NCBI GenBank assembly: GCA_016790705.1
Contig: JAEUOT010000023.1
Location: 61,887-125,886 of the forward strand
Direction of reading: 5' to 3'
Length of the DNA stretch: 64,000 nt
Source of the DNA: Hydrogenophaga sp.
GTDB taxonomy: Bacteria > Pseudomonadota > Gammaproteobacteria > Burkholderiales > Burkholderiaceae_C
The stretch's first letter is position 1. Each line of letters starts with the position of its first letter. The notes under the pieces are model-generated. The model had not been told where the DNA came from. It ran no database searches and worked only from the letters and a program-made list of their open reading frames with translations. Below are positions 25,227 to 34,419 of the stretch, in pieces. The translations under genes were made by a program, and so were the position numbers.

Positions 25227-27788
25227 TCATTGGAGGGGCAGGGGCGCGGGCCCCAGGGAGAAGCGGAATTCGGCGCCGCGTCCGGGCTCGGAGATGCCGT
25301 CGATCTGGCCGCCGTGTCGTTCGACGATGCGGTGCACCGTCGCCAGGCCGATCCCCGTGCCCTCGAATTCACTGGGCCGGTGCAGGCGCTGGAAGGGTTT
25401 GAACAGCTTGTCGGCGTGGGCCATGTCGAACCCCACGCCGTTGTCCCGCACGAAGAATGTCGACGCAGTGTCTGCGCAGCGCCCCATCTCGATCCGGGCT
25501 TCTGGGGTGTCGCGGGTGTACTTCACCGCGTTGCCCAGCAGATTCTCCAGCGCGATGCGCACCAGCCGCGCGTCGCACCGGCAGACCATGCCGGGTTCGA
25601 TCTGCCAGCGAAGGACCCGTTCGGGCTGTTTCGCCTGCTCCGCCTGCATCACCTGCTCGGCCATCTCGCTGAGGTTGGCGGGCGCCAGTTCGAGCACGCC
25701 CTGGCTGACCCGCGCCAGGGCCAGCAGATCACCGATCAGGGTGCCCATGCGTTGGGTCGACGCCAGCACCCGCTCGAACAACTGTGTCTCGTCGGGGGAC
25801 AGACGCCCCTGCAACTGCTCGCCCAGCAGGCGGGTGAAACCGTCGATCGCGCGCAATGGCGAGCGCAGGTCGTGGGACACCGAGTACGCGAAGGAGTCGA
25901 GCTCGGCGTTGAGTTTTTCGAGTTCGGCCGTGCGCCGGCGCACACGAAGCTCCAGCGTTTCGTTGAGCCTGCGGATTTCGTTGTCGCGCCGCATGCGGAT
26001 CAGCTCGGCATTGGCACGGCTGGCGTAGATCGTCATCAGGGACCGGGATTCCTGATCGGGTTCGATGGCCCGGCGCCACTGGGCGAGCAGCACGCCGATC
26101 GGCTGCCCGTCGTCATCGTGCAGGCACTGCCCCACAAAGGCCTTGAAGCCGCCCTCGGTCACCATGGAGGCTTGAGGGAAGCGTTGGTCGAGGTCGCGCG
26201 GGTACTCGCAAGCGCCATCCGACAACAGGACCTGTTCGCAGGGGGTGTCCCTGGCGTCGCAGGGGGTTCGCGCGAGCGGGCGGCCATCGGCGTAGGCGGC
26301 CAGCGCGTGCAGGCGGCCATCGTCGCTGCGCTGCATCACAGCGGACAGATCGGCGCCCAGGCTGCGCGCCATGTGCTCGCAGAGGTTTTGCAAGCGCTCC
26401 TCGGCGGATCCCCCGGCGGTGCCACGTGCCAGATCGGACAGCAGGGCCTCCCGGCGCTTTTCCTCGGTGACGTTGATGGTGCAGGAGAGGATGCAGTCCT
26501 CGCCGTCCAGGTGGATCAGCACCGCCCAGACCCGCATGTCCTGGACCTGCCCGCCGGGCGCCTGCATGCGCGTCTCGTGGCCATTGACGCGCCCGTGCGT
26601 GCGCAGTTGCCGTATGAAGCCGGCCCGGTCCTCCGGCGCCAGCCAGCCGCCGTCCCTGAGCGTGCTTTTCCCTCTCACCTCGTCCGCCGTCGCAGCGACC
26701 AGACCCTGACCCGAGCGGTTGACTTCGAGGATCGTGCCGTCGGACAGCCGGGTGATCGCCAGTGTCAGGGGGCTGAGCTCGAAGGCCTTGGCGAAGCGCT
26801 CCTCCGAGCGGCGCAACCGCTCCATCAGCGCCTGTTGCTCGCTGATGTCGGTGACGATCGAGATGATCAGGCGGTCGTCGGGGTCCTCGCTCAGCTCGCT
26901 GACCACCAGGGCGTCAAAGAGGCTGCCGTCGGATTTCAGACCCTTGGTCGAGGTGACGGCGCGGCGCTGGGTATTGAGCTGTTTTTCGTGCGAGGCCCGG
27001 TCGGCGGGGACGGACCAAAGAAACTCGTCCCGCCGGCCCAGCAACTGGCCGCCCGGGTAGCCGTAGCAGCGCTCGAAGGCGGGGTTGGCATCCAGGATGC
27101 GGCCGGAGCGGGCCGACTGCGCCAGCATCGGGCTCGGGCTGGAGCGGAAGATCCGGCGCAGCCGCTCCATGCTCAGGTTGCGCTCCTGTTCGCTGCGCAG
27201 GCGGGCCGTCAGTTCGGTTTCAAAGCGTTCCTGGGCCATGGCCGCCTTCTGGCGACTGAAATAGACCATGAAGGCCACGACCGTCACCGCCGCCACCCAG
27301 ACCAGCAGGGCGTCGTAGGTCATCTGGATCTGTCGGGCCTGCATCTGGCCATTGATCTCCAGCCAGGTCAGCCCCGTCATGGTCACCAAGGTCAGGCCGA
27401 CGGTGGCCAGAAGGGCCTTGCGTTCGAGGAAGATGCCGGCGCCGACCACCACGGCCAGGAACAGCGCCGCCCCGGACGACCGCATCGAGCCGAAGGCCAT
27501 CACCGCGACCACCGCCGCCAGCAGCACCCCGATCACCAGCAACAGGGCTATCTGCGGCTGCCACCCCTTGCGCAACTGGGCAAACGCCCCCCAGCCGATG
27601 AGGGCGATCAATGCGGGTGCCGCAGCGTTCCAGGCACTGATCGAGTTCAGCAGCAGCTCCGCCGCGAGCACCGTGCCCGCCAGTCCCATGACCACGCAGA
27701 CCGCCCTGACGGGGCGCAGGCGGATGTCGTCACTGTGCCAATTGAAGGCCGTGGACGACGAGGGGAGGCGGGAGGGGGGGCCGGACAT
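25227..27788 (-). CDS. Membrane-bound sensor histidine kinase (PAS-PAS-GAF-HisKA-HATPase), copy 2
   Basis: An 853-residue paralogue of the kinase gene that follows it. Six or so helices (45-200) precede two PAS domains (about 235-355 and 365-485), a GAF-like domain (about 500-615) and a catalytic core with SVSHDLRSPL (His639), LENLLGNAVKYT, VRDNGVGFD and GTGIGLATV. The kinase halves are much more alike than the membrane halves, so the duplication has diverged on the input side. No receiver domain is attached. The ATG at 27788 is used; an upstream Met would add 26 residues without family support. It sits 58 bp after the sulfurtransferase gene. Confidence 0.88.
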   Translation of the reverse strand: MSGPPSRLPSSSTAFNWHSDDIRLRPVRAVCVVMGLAGTVLAAELLLNSISAWNAAAPALIALIGWGAFAQLRKGWQPQIALLLVIGVLLAAVVAVMAFGSMRSSGAALFLAVVVGAGIFLERKALLATVGLTLVTMTGLTWLEINGQMQARQIQMTYDALLVWVAAVTVVAFMVYFSRQKAAMAQERFETELTARLRSEQERNLSMERLRRIFRSSPSPMLAQSARSGRILDANPAFERCYGYPGGQLLGRRDEFLWSVPADRASHEKQLNTQRRAVTSTKGLKSDGSLFDALVVSELSEDPDDRLIISIVTDISEQQALMERLRRSEERFAKAFELSPLTLAITRLSDGTILEVNRSGQGLVAATADEVRGKSTLRDGGWLAPEDRAGFIRQLRTHGRVNGHETRMQAPGGQVQDMRVWAVLIHLDGEDCILSCTINVTEEKRREALLSDLARGTAGGSAEERLQNLCEHMARSLGADLSAVMQRSDDGRLHALAAYADGRPLARTPCDARDTPCEQVLLSDGACEYPRDLDQRFPQASMVTEGGFKAFVGQCLHDDDGQPIGVLLAQWRRAIEPDQESRSLMTIYASRANAELIRMRRDNEIRRLNETLELRVRRRTAELEKLNAELDSFAYSVSHDLRSPLRAIDGFTRLLGEQLQGRLSPDETQLFERVLASTQRMGTLIGDLLALARVSQGVLELAPANLSEMAEQVMQAEQAKQPERVLRWQIEPGMVCRCDARLVRIALENLLGNAVKYTRDTPEARIEMGRCADTASTFFVRDNGVGFDMAHADKLFKPFQRLHRPSEFEGTGIGLATVHRIVERHGGQIDGISEPGRGAEFRFSLGPAPLPLQ

Positions 27789-27846
27789 GAACTGTTCTGA
27801 AGCCGGGCGGGACACCCCGGATACGTTCAATTTCGTCCGTTTCGGC

Positions 27847-28713
27847 TCAGTCTTGAGCCCGGGCACAGGGCAGGCCCGGTGTGTTGCACCACTCGCTCCA
27901 GCTGCCCGGGAACAGGGCCGTGCGGCCCAGGCCGGCGATTTCCATGGCCAGCAGGTTGGGAACGGCGCTGACGCCGCTGCCGCATTGATGCACCACCGTG
28001 GCCGGATCGCGCCCCGCCAGCAGCCTCATGAAGTCGGCCCGGAGCTCGGCCGCCGGGCGGAACCGGCCGTCGGCAGCGATGTTGTCGGTGAAGGGGCGGT
28101 TCAGGGCGCCCGGGATATGGCCGGCAACCGGGTCCAGCGGCTCGACCTCGCCTCGAAAGCGCGCCGCTGCCCGGGCGTCGATCACCGTGAGCCCCGGGTC
28201 GCCGAGCCGGGTCGCAATGCCTTGTGCATCCACCACGCGCACCAGGGGCGGTGCCAGCGTGAAGTTGCCGGGGGCCGGGGCGACGGGCGACGCGCCGGCG
28301 ACCGTGGCGCCGCCAGCCGCCTGCCAGGCGCCCAGCCCGCCATCGAGCACGGCCACCGCTTCGTGTCCGCACCACTTGAGCATCCACCACAGGCGCCCGC
28401 AGTGGTTGGCTCCCTGGCGGTCCATCGCCACGACCTGCATGTCGCTGTTCAGTCCCAGGGCCCGTAACCGCGCGGCGAAGGTCTCGCGAGAGGGCAGGGG
28501 GTGGCGCCCGCCACTGGCGCGGTCGTCACCGGTCTTCTGGCTCAGGTGCTCGTCCAGGTGGACATACACGGCGCCGGGAACATGGGCTTCTTCGAACTGG
28601 CGGCGACCGGCTTGCGGATTCATCAGGTCGAAGCTGCAGTCCATGACCAGCAGCGGCTGGCGGGCGTCAACGAGGCCAAGCAGATCGGTGGCGGAAATGA
28701 GTGTGGTGTACAT
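27847..28713 (-). CDS. sseA: Two-domain sulfurtransferase (rhodanese / 3-mercaptopyruvate sulfurtransferase)
   Basis: A 288-residue protein with two rhodanese domains. The N-terminal one (about 1-135) is inactive and has Asp-based DRQGANHCGRLWWML. The C-terminal one carries the active-site loop HQCGSGVSA with Cys244. A CGSGV[TS]A loop is characteristic of 3-mercaptopyruvate sulfurtransferase, whereas thiosulfate rhodaneses usually have CRKGVT-like loops. It moves sulfur to cyanide or thiol acceptors in the cytoplasm. It precedes the two kinases in the same direction (58 bp gap). A weak GAGAAT -10 lies eight bases before the ATG. Confidence 0.87.
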   Translation of the reverse strand: MYTTLISATDLLGLVDARQPLLVMDCSFDLMNPQAGRRQFEEAHVPGAVYVHLDEHLSQKTGDDRASGGRHPLPSRETFAARLRALGLNSDMQVVAMDRQGANHCGRLWWMLKWCGHEAVAVLDGGLGAWQAAGGATVAGASPVAPAPGNFTLAPPLVRVVDAQGIATRLGDPGLTVIDARAAARFRGEVEPLDPVAGHIPGALNRPFTDNIAADGRFRPAAELRADFMRLLAGRDPATVVHQCGSGVSAVPNLLAMEIAGLGRTALFPGSWSEWCNTPGLPCARAQD

Positions 28714-28800
28714 GCGCCCGCATTCTCGGCCAGAGCGCCGGCGCTGGCGATCACACCAAATGACTACTTGGCCGCGCGTGGTGTGCGAGGCGGCACGGAA

Positions 28801-29691
28801 TCAGTGTTCTTCTGCCGGCGCGCTGGGCACGGCGCGCGCGCGCAGCGCGGTCGCTGTGATCCCGCTGGCGATGATCAGCGCCATTCCCAGCCAGCCGATC
28901 AGGGGCAAGCGGTCGCCGAAGACGGTCACGCTGTAGATGCCCGCAAACACGATGCCCGAGTACTGGAGATTGGCGACCACCAGGGTGGCGCCGCTGGCGT
29001 AGGCCCGGGTCATGCAGAGCTGCCCGAGCACCGCCAGCAGCCCGATGGGCAGCAGCCATAGCGCGGCGGGCCACTGCCACGGGGAGATGCCGACAACCGC
29101 CATGCCCATCGCGCCGGCCACCACCGCCCCGAGCGAGAAGTAGAAGACGGTGCGTGTTTCGGGTTCGCCGACCTTGGAGAGCGCCGAGACCTGCAGGTAG
29201 GCCAGCGCCGAGGTCACGCCCGAGAGCAGGCCGACCAGCGCCCCGATCAACTGGTCCGGTGCGATCGTGGGGCGCAGCACCATGGCCACCCCCGCAAAAC
29301 CGGCCAGGACGGTGGCAAACAGCGGACCCTGGCGCAGCAGGGCGATGTCGCGACCCTGCATCAGCAGGGCGCCGCCGAGCAGGAACGTGGCGATCCAGAT
29401 GCTGCTCATGTAGTTGAGGGTCATCGCCGTGGCCAGCGGCAGGATGGCGATCGAATAGAACCAGGCGGTCAGCGACAGCGTGCCCACGATGCTGCGCCAG
29501 ACGTGCATGCCGGGGACCTGGGTCCGCAGCGACACACCGCGCGCCCGGGTCACCCACCAGAGGAAGGCGACACCGAACAGCCCGCGGTAGAAGACGATCT
29601 CGAAGCTGTTGAAATGCGCCGACGCGAACTTGATGCACACACCCATGGTGGCGAACAGGAACGCCGCCAGCAGCATCCACAGCGCTTGCAT
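28801..29691 (-). CDS. EamA/DMT-family permease
   Basis: A 296-residue inner-membrane protein with ten predicted helices in two EamA repeats (about 2-135 and 150-285), typical of drug/metabolite exporters of the RhaT/YdcZ kind. The ATG overlaps the stop of the Rieske oxygenase gene (TGATG), so it is translationally coupled to it. That suggests export or uptake of the oxygenase's substrate or product, but the substrate cannot be read. Confidence 0.85.
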   Translation of the reverse strand: MQALWMLLAAFLFATMGVCIKFASAHFNSFEIVFYRGLFGVAFLWWVTRARGVSLRTQVPGMHVWRSIVGTLSLTAWFYSIAILPLATAMTLNYMSSIWIATFLLGGALLMQGRDIALLRQGPLFATVLAGFAGVAMVLRPTIAPDQLIGALVGLLSGVTSALAYLQVSALSKVGEPETRTVFYFSLGAVVAGAMGMAVVGISPWQWPAALWLLPIGLLAVLGQLCMTRAYASGATLVVANLQYSGIVFAGIYSVTVFGDRLPLIGWLGMALIIASGITATALRARAVPSAPAEEH

Positions 29692-30833
29692 CAGGTCGGG
29701 CGCATCCGGGCGCGGTACCACTCGTGGAAGTGCTGCATACCGTCTTCCATCGGGCTCTGGTAGGGGCCGACCTCGTTGTCGCCGCGCTGCAGCAGGGCCT
29801 TGCGGCCCGCGTCCATGCGCTCGGCGATCTCGTCGTCTTCGATACAGGTTTCCATGTAGGCGGCGCGCTGCGCCTCCATGAAGCCCGGTTCGAAGGCGGC
29901 GATCTCTTCGGGGTAGTAGAACTCCACCATGTTCAGCGTCTTGTCGACGCTCAGCGGGTGCAGGGTCGAGACCGTCAGCACGTGCGGGTACCACTCGACC
30001 ATGATGTGCGGGTAGTAGGTCAGCCACACGGCGCCCTGCGCGGGCAGCTCGCCGTTGCGGTACTGCATCAGCACCTCGTGCCACTTCTGGTACGTGGCGC
30101 TGCCGGACTTGAGCAGGTTCTGGATGCCCACGGTCTGTACCGAGTACTCGGGCTTGAACTCCCACTGCAGGTCGTCGCAGGTGACGAAGTTGCCCAGACC
30201 CGGATGGAAGGGTTCGACGTGGTAGTCCTCCAGATAGACCTCGATGAAGGTCTTCCAGTTGTAGTTGCAGGTGTGCAGCTCGACGTGGCCCAGCACCATG
30301 CCCTCGAAGCTCAGCGTGGACGCCGGGCCCATGCCGGCCAGGTCGGCGGCGATGTCACGGCCGTTGTCCTCGAACAGCAGGCCGTTCCATTCGCGCAGCG
30401 GGTAGCGCTTGAGGTCCGCGCAAGGGTCGTGTGAGAAGTGCGGGGCGCCCAGCAAGCTGCCCAGCGTGCTGCCGGCCGACTGGCCGCCGCTGTAGGTCCA
30501 GCGGTGCAGCGGGCAGACGATCTGGCCACCGCTGTGGCCCTTGGCGTTCTGGCCCAGGTTGCCTCGGCCCTTGAGCATCACGGCCTGGCGGTGGCGGCAG
30601 ATGTTGGACACCAGTTCAACCCCGTTGGCGGTGCGCACCAGCGCACGGCCTTCCCCTTCCTGCGGCAGGGCGTAATAGTCGCCCGGCTCCGGAACCGCAT
30701 TGGCATGCCCCACGTAGCGGGGCCCGCGCTGAAAGATCGTTTCAAGTTCCCTGCGGAACAATGCCTCGTCGAAATAGCTGGAAACCGGCAATTGGCTTTC
30801 GGCCTGCTGCAGTTGAAGACTCAAATCAGACAT
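29691..30833 (-). CDS. Rieske-type aromatic ring-hydroxylating oxygenase, alpha subunit
   Basis: A 380-residue Rieske non-haem iron oxygenase. The [2Fe-2S] ligands are Cys79 and His81 (CRH) and Cys107 and His110 (CPLH). The mononuclear iron site lies in EDYHVEPFHPGL (two His), with a C-terminal acid expected later. This layout matches the family that hydroxylates or demethylates aromatic or betaine-type substrates. No beta subunit, ferredoxin or reductase gene is adjacent, so electrons must come from elsewhere. The only partner is the coupled EamA permease. A TACAAT -10 at 30972-30977 gives a leader of about 130 bases. Confidence 0.88.
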   Translation of the reverse strand: MSDLSLQLQQAESQLPVSSYFDEALFRRELETIFQRGPRYVGHANAVPEPGDYYALPQEGEGRALVRTANGVELVSNICRHRQAVMLKGRGNLGQNAKGHSGGQIVCPLHRWTYSGGQSAGSTLGSLLGAPHFSHDPCADLKRYPLREWNGLLFEDNGRDIAADLAGMGPASTLSFEGMVLGHVELHTCNYNWKTFIEVYLEDYHVEPFHPGLGNFVTCDDLQWEFKPEYSVQTVGIQNLLKSGSATYQKWHEVLMQYRNGELPAQGAVWLTYYPHIMVEWYPHVLTVSTLHPLSVDKTLNMVEFYYPEEIAAFEPGFMEAQRAAYMETCIEDDEIAERMDAGRKALLQRGDNEVGPYQSPMEDGMQHFHEWYRARMRPT

Positions 30834-30971
30834 GATGGTCCTGACCTAAAGACTCCCCCTATGAAGGGGCAGGGTGAAGCGCGTAACGACTGAACGATCG
30901 GCGCGGGAAGGGTGAAGTGCTGCGTCCCTCCGGGCGTATGAGGCCCGTCAGTTGAACAAAAAAGAGGCGCG

Positions 30972-30977
30972 ATTGTA
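30972..30977 (-). promoter_or_regulatory. -10 box (TACAAT) for the Rieske oxygenase-permease operon
   Basis: TACAAT on the minus strand predicts a start near 30965. The gap 30834-31109 also holds a CCCC/GGGG hairpin near 30855 and the xseB promoter; otherwise I see nothing in it. Confidence 0.45.
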
Positions 30978-31033
30978 CCTTCCGGTCCTAGGGGTGGTGG
31001 TCCCGGAAACCGGCCGGCGTGCCAGGCGGCGGA

Positions 31034-31039
31034 TAAAAT
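31034..31039 (+). promoter_or_regulatory. -10 box (TAAAAT) for xseB-ispA-dxs
   Basis: TAAAAT lies 70 bp before the xseB ATG and diverges from the Rieske promoter. The predicted leader is about 65 bases. Confidence 0.45.
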
Positions 31040-31109
31040 CGCCGGCTCCCGCACGAAATTGCCTTCGTCCCCGGGCCTACCCCGCGAAGCACGTGCACGG
31101 CGATATCCG

Positions 31110-31376
31110 ATGACCTCACCCGCAACCCCCAAGTCCGCCCGCAGCACCCGCTCTTCCGACAAGGCCGAGCCGGCAGCCAGTTACGAATCCGCGCTCGACG
31201 AACTGGAGAACCTGGTGGCTCAGCTTGAGAACGGACAACTGCCGCTAGACCAGTTGCTCGGTCACTACCAGCGGGGCGCCGAACTGCTGGCTTTCTGCCG
31301 CGCGCGGCTGGACGCGGTGGAGCATCAGATCAAGGTGCTCGAAGACGGTGAGCCGAAACCCTGGGACGGCCAATGA
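31110..31376 (+). CDS. xseB: Exodeoxyribonuclease VII small subunit
   Basis: An 88-residue partner of XseA in the nuclease that degrades single-stranded DNA. A short polar N-terminus leads to the conserved helical core ([20 protein letters not shown], then [18 protein letters not shown]). The ATG at 31110 gives normal family length; a possible TTG at 31059 would add 17 basic residues. The stop overlaps the ispA start by 4 bp (ATGA), and the order xseB-ispA-dxs is widely conserved. Confidence 0.93.
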   Translation: MTSPATPKSARSTRSSDKAEPAASYESALDELENLVAQLENGQLPLDQLLGHYQRGAELLAFCRARLDAVEHQIKVLEDGEPKPWDGQ

Positions 31377-32278
31377 GCAAGCTCCTCTCCGACACCGACG
31401 CCTTTGTCTCCTGGCGGTCCTTGCAGCAGCAGCGCGTCGAACAGGCGCTTTCGTCCTGGGTCTCGGCCGACGCGCCGGCGGATCTGGGCGTGGTCATGCG
31501 CTATGCCGTGCTGGACGGCGGCAAGCGCCTGCGCCCGTTGCTGGTCCTGGCCGCCTGCGAGGCGGTGCAGGGTGACGCCGCTGCGGCGTTGCGGGCGGCC
31601 TGCGCGGTCGAACTGATCCACGCCTACTCCCTCGTGCACGACGACATGCCGTGCATGGACAACGATGTGCTGCGCCGGGGAAAACCGACGGTGCACGTGA
31701 AATTCGGCGAAGCCCAGGCCCTGCTGGCCGGCGATGCCCTGCAGGCGCTGGCCTTCGAACTGCTGGTGCCCGATGACGGCTCGATGGGTGGCGCGCTGTC
31801 GGCTCGCCTGTGCCGTCAGCTTGCGCTGGCCGCGGGTGCCACCGGCATGGCCGGTGGTCAGGCCGTCGATCTGGCCAGTGTGGGTATCGCGCTGGACCGT
31901 CCGTCCCTGGAGGCGATGCACCGGCTCAAGACCGGTGCTTTGCTGCAGGCCAGCGTGATGATGGGTGTCTCGACCGCCAGTGTCGAACCGGGGGTGCAGG
32001 CGCGGCTGTCCGCCTACGGCGCCTTCCTCGGCCTGGCGTTCCAGGTCGTCGACGACATTCTGGATGTCACCACCGATTCCGCGACCCTGGGCAAGACCGC
32101 CGGCAAGGATGCCGCTGCCGACAAGCCCACTTTTGTCTCGCTGATGGGGCTGGAGGCCGCACAGGCCTATGCCGATCAGATGCTGGACCAGGCCCACGAG
32201 GCGCTGTCCGCCACCGCGCTGCCACGCACCGAGACCCTGCACGCACTGGCCGACTGGGTTGGCCGCCGCGTTTCATGA
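31373..32278 (+). CDS. ispA: Farnesyl diphosphate synthase
   Basis: A 301-residue prenyltransferase joining isopentenyl diphosphate to dimethylallyl and geranyl diphosphate, the supply for quinone side chains and undecaprenyl carriers. The first Asp-rich motif is DDMPCMDND and the second is VDDILDVT, with DGGKRLRP and GGQAVDLA also in place. Two residues between the Asp pairs of the first motif fit the bacterial farnesyl type. It is coupled to xseB by a 4-bp overlap and followed 31 bp later by dxs. Confidence 0.93.
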   Translation: MSKLLSDTDAFVSWRSLQQQRVEQALSSWVSADAPADLGVVMRYAVLDGGKRLRPLLVLAACEAVQGDAAAALRAACAVELIHAYSLVHDDMPCMDNDVLRRGKPTVHVKFGEAQALLAGDALQALAFELLVPDDGSMGGALSARLCRQLALAAGATGMAGGQAVDLASVGIALDRPSLEAMHRLKTGALLQASVMMGVSTASVEPGVQARLSAYGAFLGLAFQVVDDILDVTTDSATLGKTAGKDAAADKPTFVSLMGLEAAQAYADQMLDQAHEALSATALPRTETLHALADWVGRRVS

Positions 32279-32309
32279 GTCATCGCCGCACCGCGACCCC
32301 CTTCCTGTC

Positions 32310-34205
32310 ATGAGCAATCTCCTGTCCACCATCGAATCCCCGGCCGATCTTCGGCGCCTGGCCCGAACGCAGCTCAGGCCGCTGGCCGACGAACTGCGCG
32401 AATACCTGCTGCAAAGCGTGGCCAGGACCGGCGGGCATCTCAGCTCCAACCTCGGCACGGTCGAGCTGACCATCGCACTGCACTACGTCTTCAACACGCC
32501 CGAGGACCGGCTGGTCTGGGACGTCGGCCACCAGACGTACCCGCACAAGATCCTGACCGGTCGGCGCGACCGGATGCACACGCTGCGCCAGCTCGGCGGC
32601 GTGAGCGGTTTCCCGCGCCGCGACGAGAGCGAATACGACACCTTCGGTGTCGGCCACTCCTCGACCAGCATTTCCGCCGCGCTGGGCATGGCGCTGGCGG
32701 CCAAGATGAAAGGCGAGAGCCGGCATTCGGTGGCCATCATCGGCGACGGCGCGATGACCGCCGGCATGGCCTTCGAGGCGCTGAACAACGCCGGTGTCGA
32801 GCATGGCCGGCTGCTGGTGGTGCTCAACGACAACGACATGTCGATCTCGCCACCGGTCGGCGCACTCAACCGGTACTTCGCCCAGCTCATGAGCGGCCAG
32901 TTCTATGCGGCCGCCAAGAATGTGGGCAAGACCGTGCTCAAGGGCGCACCGCCGCTGTTCGAACTGGCCAAGCGTCTGGAAGAACACGCCAAGGGCATGG
33001 TGGTGCCGGCCACACTGTTCGAGAAGTTCGGCTTCAACTACGTCGGCCCGATCGACGGCCATGACCTCGATTCGCTGATCCCGACGCTGGAGAACGTGCG
33101 CCATCTGCTGGAGCACGGCGATGGCCCCCAGTTCCTGCACGTGGTGACCAAGAAGGGCCAGGGCTACAAGCTCGCCGAGGCCGATCCGGTGGCCTATCAC
33201 GGACCGGGCAAGTTCGATCCCGCCGTCGGCCTGGTCAAGCCGGCCACGCCGTCCAAGCCCACCTTTACACAGGTGTTTGGCCAATGGCTGTGCGACATGG
33301 CGGAAAAGGACGAGAAGCTGGTGGGTATCACGCCCGCCATGCGCGAGGGCTCGGGCATGGTCGAGTTCCACCGGCGCTTTCCCGGCCGCTATTTCGATGT
33401 CGGCATTGCCGAGCAGCACGCGGTGACCTTCGCCGCCGGCCTGGCCTGCGAGGGCATGAAGCCTGTGGTGGCGATCTATTCGACGTTCCTGCAGCGCGCC
33501 TACGACCAGTTCATCCACGACGCGGCGCTGCAGAAGCTGCCGATGGTGCTGGCGCTGGACCGCGCAGGCCTGGTCGGCGCCGACGGCGCGACCCACGCGG
33601 GCGCCTACGACATTGCCTACATGCGCTGCATCCCGGGGGTGTCGATCGCCTGCCCGGCGGACGAGGCCGAGACGCGCCAGTTGCTCTCGACCGCATTCGC
33701 CCAGAACCATCCGGTGGCCGTGCGTTATCCGCGCGGTGCCGGTGTGGGGGCGGCGGTGCCGGCCACTCTGGAAGGCTTGCCCTTCGGCAAGGGCGAGGTG
33801 CGACGCCGCGGCCGCGGCATCGCGGTGCTGGCATTCGGCACGCTGCTGCACCCCGCGCTGGCCGCCGCCGAGTCGCTGGGCCTGACGGTGGCCAACATGC
33901 GCTGGATCAAGCCGCTGGATCTTGATCTGCTGCGTGAGTTGGCCCGTGATCACGAGGCGCTGGTGACGGTGGAGGAAGGTTGCGTGATGGGTGGCGCAGG
34001 CAGTGCGGTGCTGGAAGCCCTGCAGGCCGAAGGCGTGTCCATGCCGGTGCTCCAGTTGGGCCTGCCCGACCAGTTCATCGAACACGGTGACCCCGCGGTG
34101 CTGCTGGCCAACGTCGGCCTGAACGCGGCAGGTATCGAACGTTCGATCCGCCAGCGTTTTGGCGACCTGCTGGGCGGCGCGGGCGCACTCAAGGCGGTGG
34201 CGTGA
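32310..34205 (+). CDS. dxs: 1-deoxy-D-xylulose-5-phosphate synthase
   Basis: A 631-residue thiamine-diphosphate enzyme that condenses pyruvate and glyceraldehyde 3-phosphate in the first step of the methylerythritol phosphate pathway. Landmarks are [18 protein letters not shown], the ThDP motif [15 protein letters not shown] with NDNDMSI, the second domain's [11 protein letters not shown], and [19 protein letters not shown]. The start at 32310 gives the standard N-terminus. Position after ispA puts two isoprenoid steps in one operon. Confidence 0.95.
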   Translation: MSNLLSTIESPADLRRLARTQLRPLADELREYLLQSVARTGGHLSSNLGTVELTIALHYVFNTPEDRLVWDVGHQTYPHKILTGRRDRMHTLRQLGGVSGFPRRDESEYDTFGVGHSSTSISAALGMALAAKMKGESRHSVAIIGDGAMTAGMAFEALNNAGVEHGRLLVVLNDNDMSISPPVGALNRYFAQLMSGQFYAAAKNVGKTVLKGAPPLFELAKRLEEHAKGMVVPATLFEKFGFNYVGPIDGHDLDSLIPTLENVRHLLEHGDGPQFLHVVTKKGQGYKLAEADPVAYHGPGKFDPAVGLVKPATPSKPTFTQVFGQWLCDMAEKDEKLVGITPAMREGSGMVEFHRRFPGRYFDVGIAEQHAVTFAAGLACEGMKPVVAIYSTFLQRAYDQFIHDAALQKLPMVLALDRAGLVGADGATHAGAYDIAYMRCIPGVSIACPADEAETRQLLSTAFAQNHPVAVRYPRGAGVGAAVPATLEGLPFGKGEVRRRGRGIAVLAFGTLLHPALAAAESLGLTVANMRWIKPLDLDLLRELARDHEALVTVEEGCVMGGAGSAVLEALQAEGVSMPVLQLGLPDQFIEHGDPAVLLANVGLNAAGIERSIRQRFGDLLGGAGALKAVA

Positions 34206-34224
34206 AAGAAAATTCACAAGCCGC

Positions 34225-34240
34225 TTGAAACGCGTTTCAA
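34225..34240. promoter_or_regulatory. 16-bp perfect palindrome upstream of the TRAP transporter operon
   Basis: TTGAAACG and CGTTTCAA abut to form a perfect palindrome with a central CG, the hallmark of LacI/GalR-family operators. It lies about 105 bp upstream of the TACAAT box and 20 bp after dxs. A hairpin role for dxs termination is unlikely because no T-run follows. Confidence 0.5.
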
Positions 34241-34344
34241 CGGCCGTCGGTTTGGTGCAGGCAAGCTTGCATAAGGCTGAACACGGTCACGTTTGCGACC
34301 CGTTTACGAGGGAAAACCCCCAAGAGGGGGGTGGGGTGCCTTCC

Positions 34345-34350
34345 TACAAT
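34345..34350 (+). promoter_or_regulatory. -10 box (TACAAT) for the TRAP transporter operon
   Basis: TACAAT predicts a start near 34357 and a leader of about 63 bases. A C5/G6 hairpin (34316-34330) sits where the -35 should be. The gap 34206-34419 otherwise holds only the palindrome. Confidence 0.5.
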
Positions 34351-34419
34351 GCCCGGGACTGCTGAAGTCACTGCCCCTCGCGGGCGGACGTGAAATACCA
34401 AACCACGGAGTCATATCAC

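Noticed and set aside
31059-31109. TTG start for xseB
   Set aside because: It would add 17 residues unlike XseB family members, and the ATG at 31110 gives normal length.
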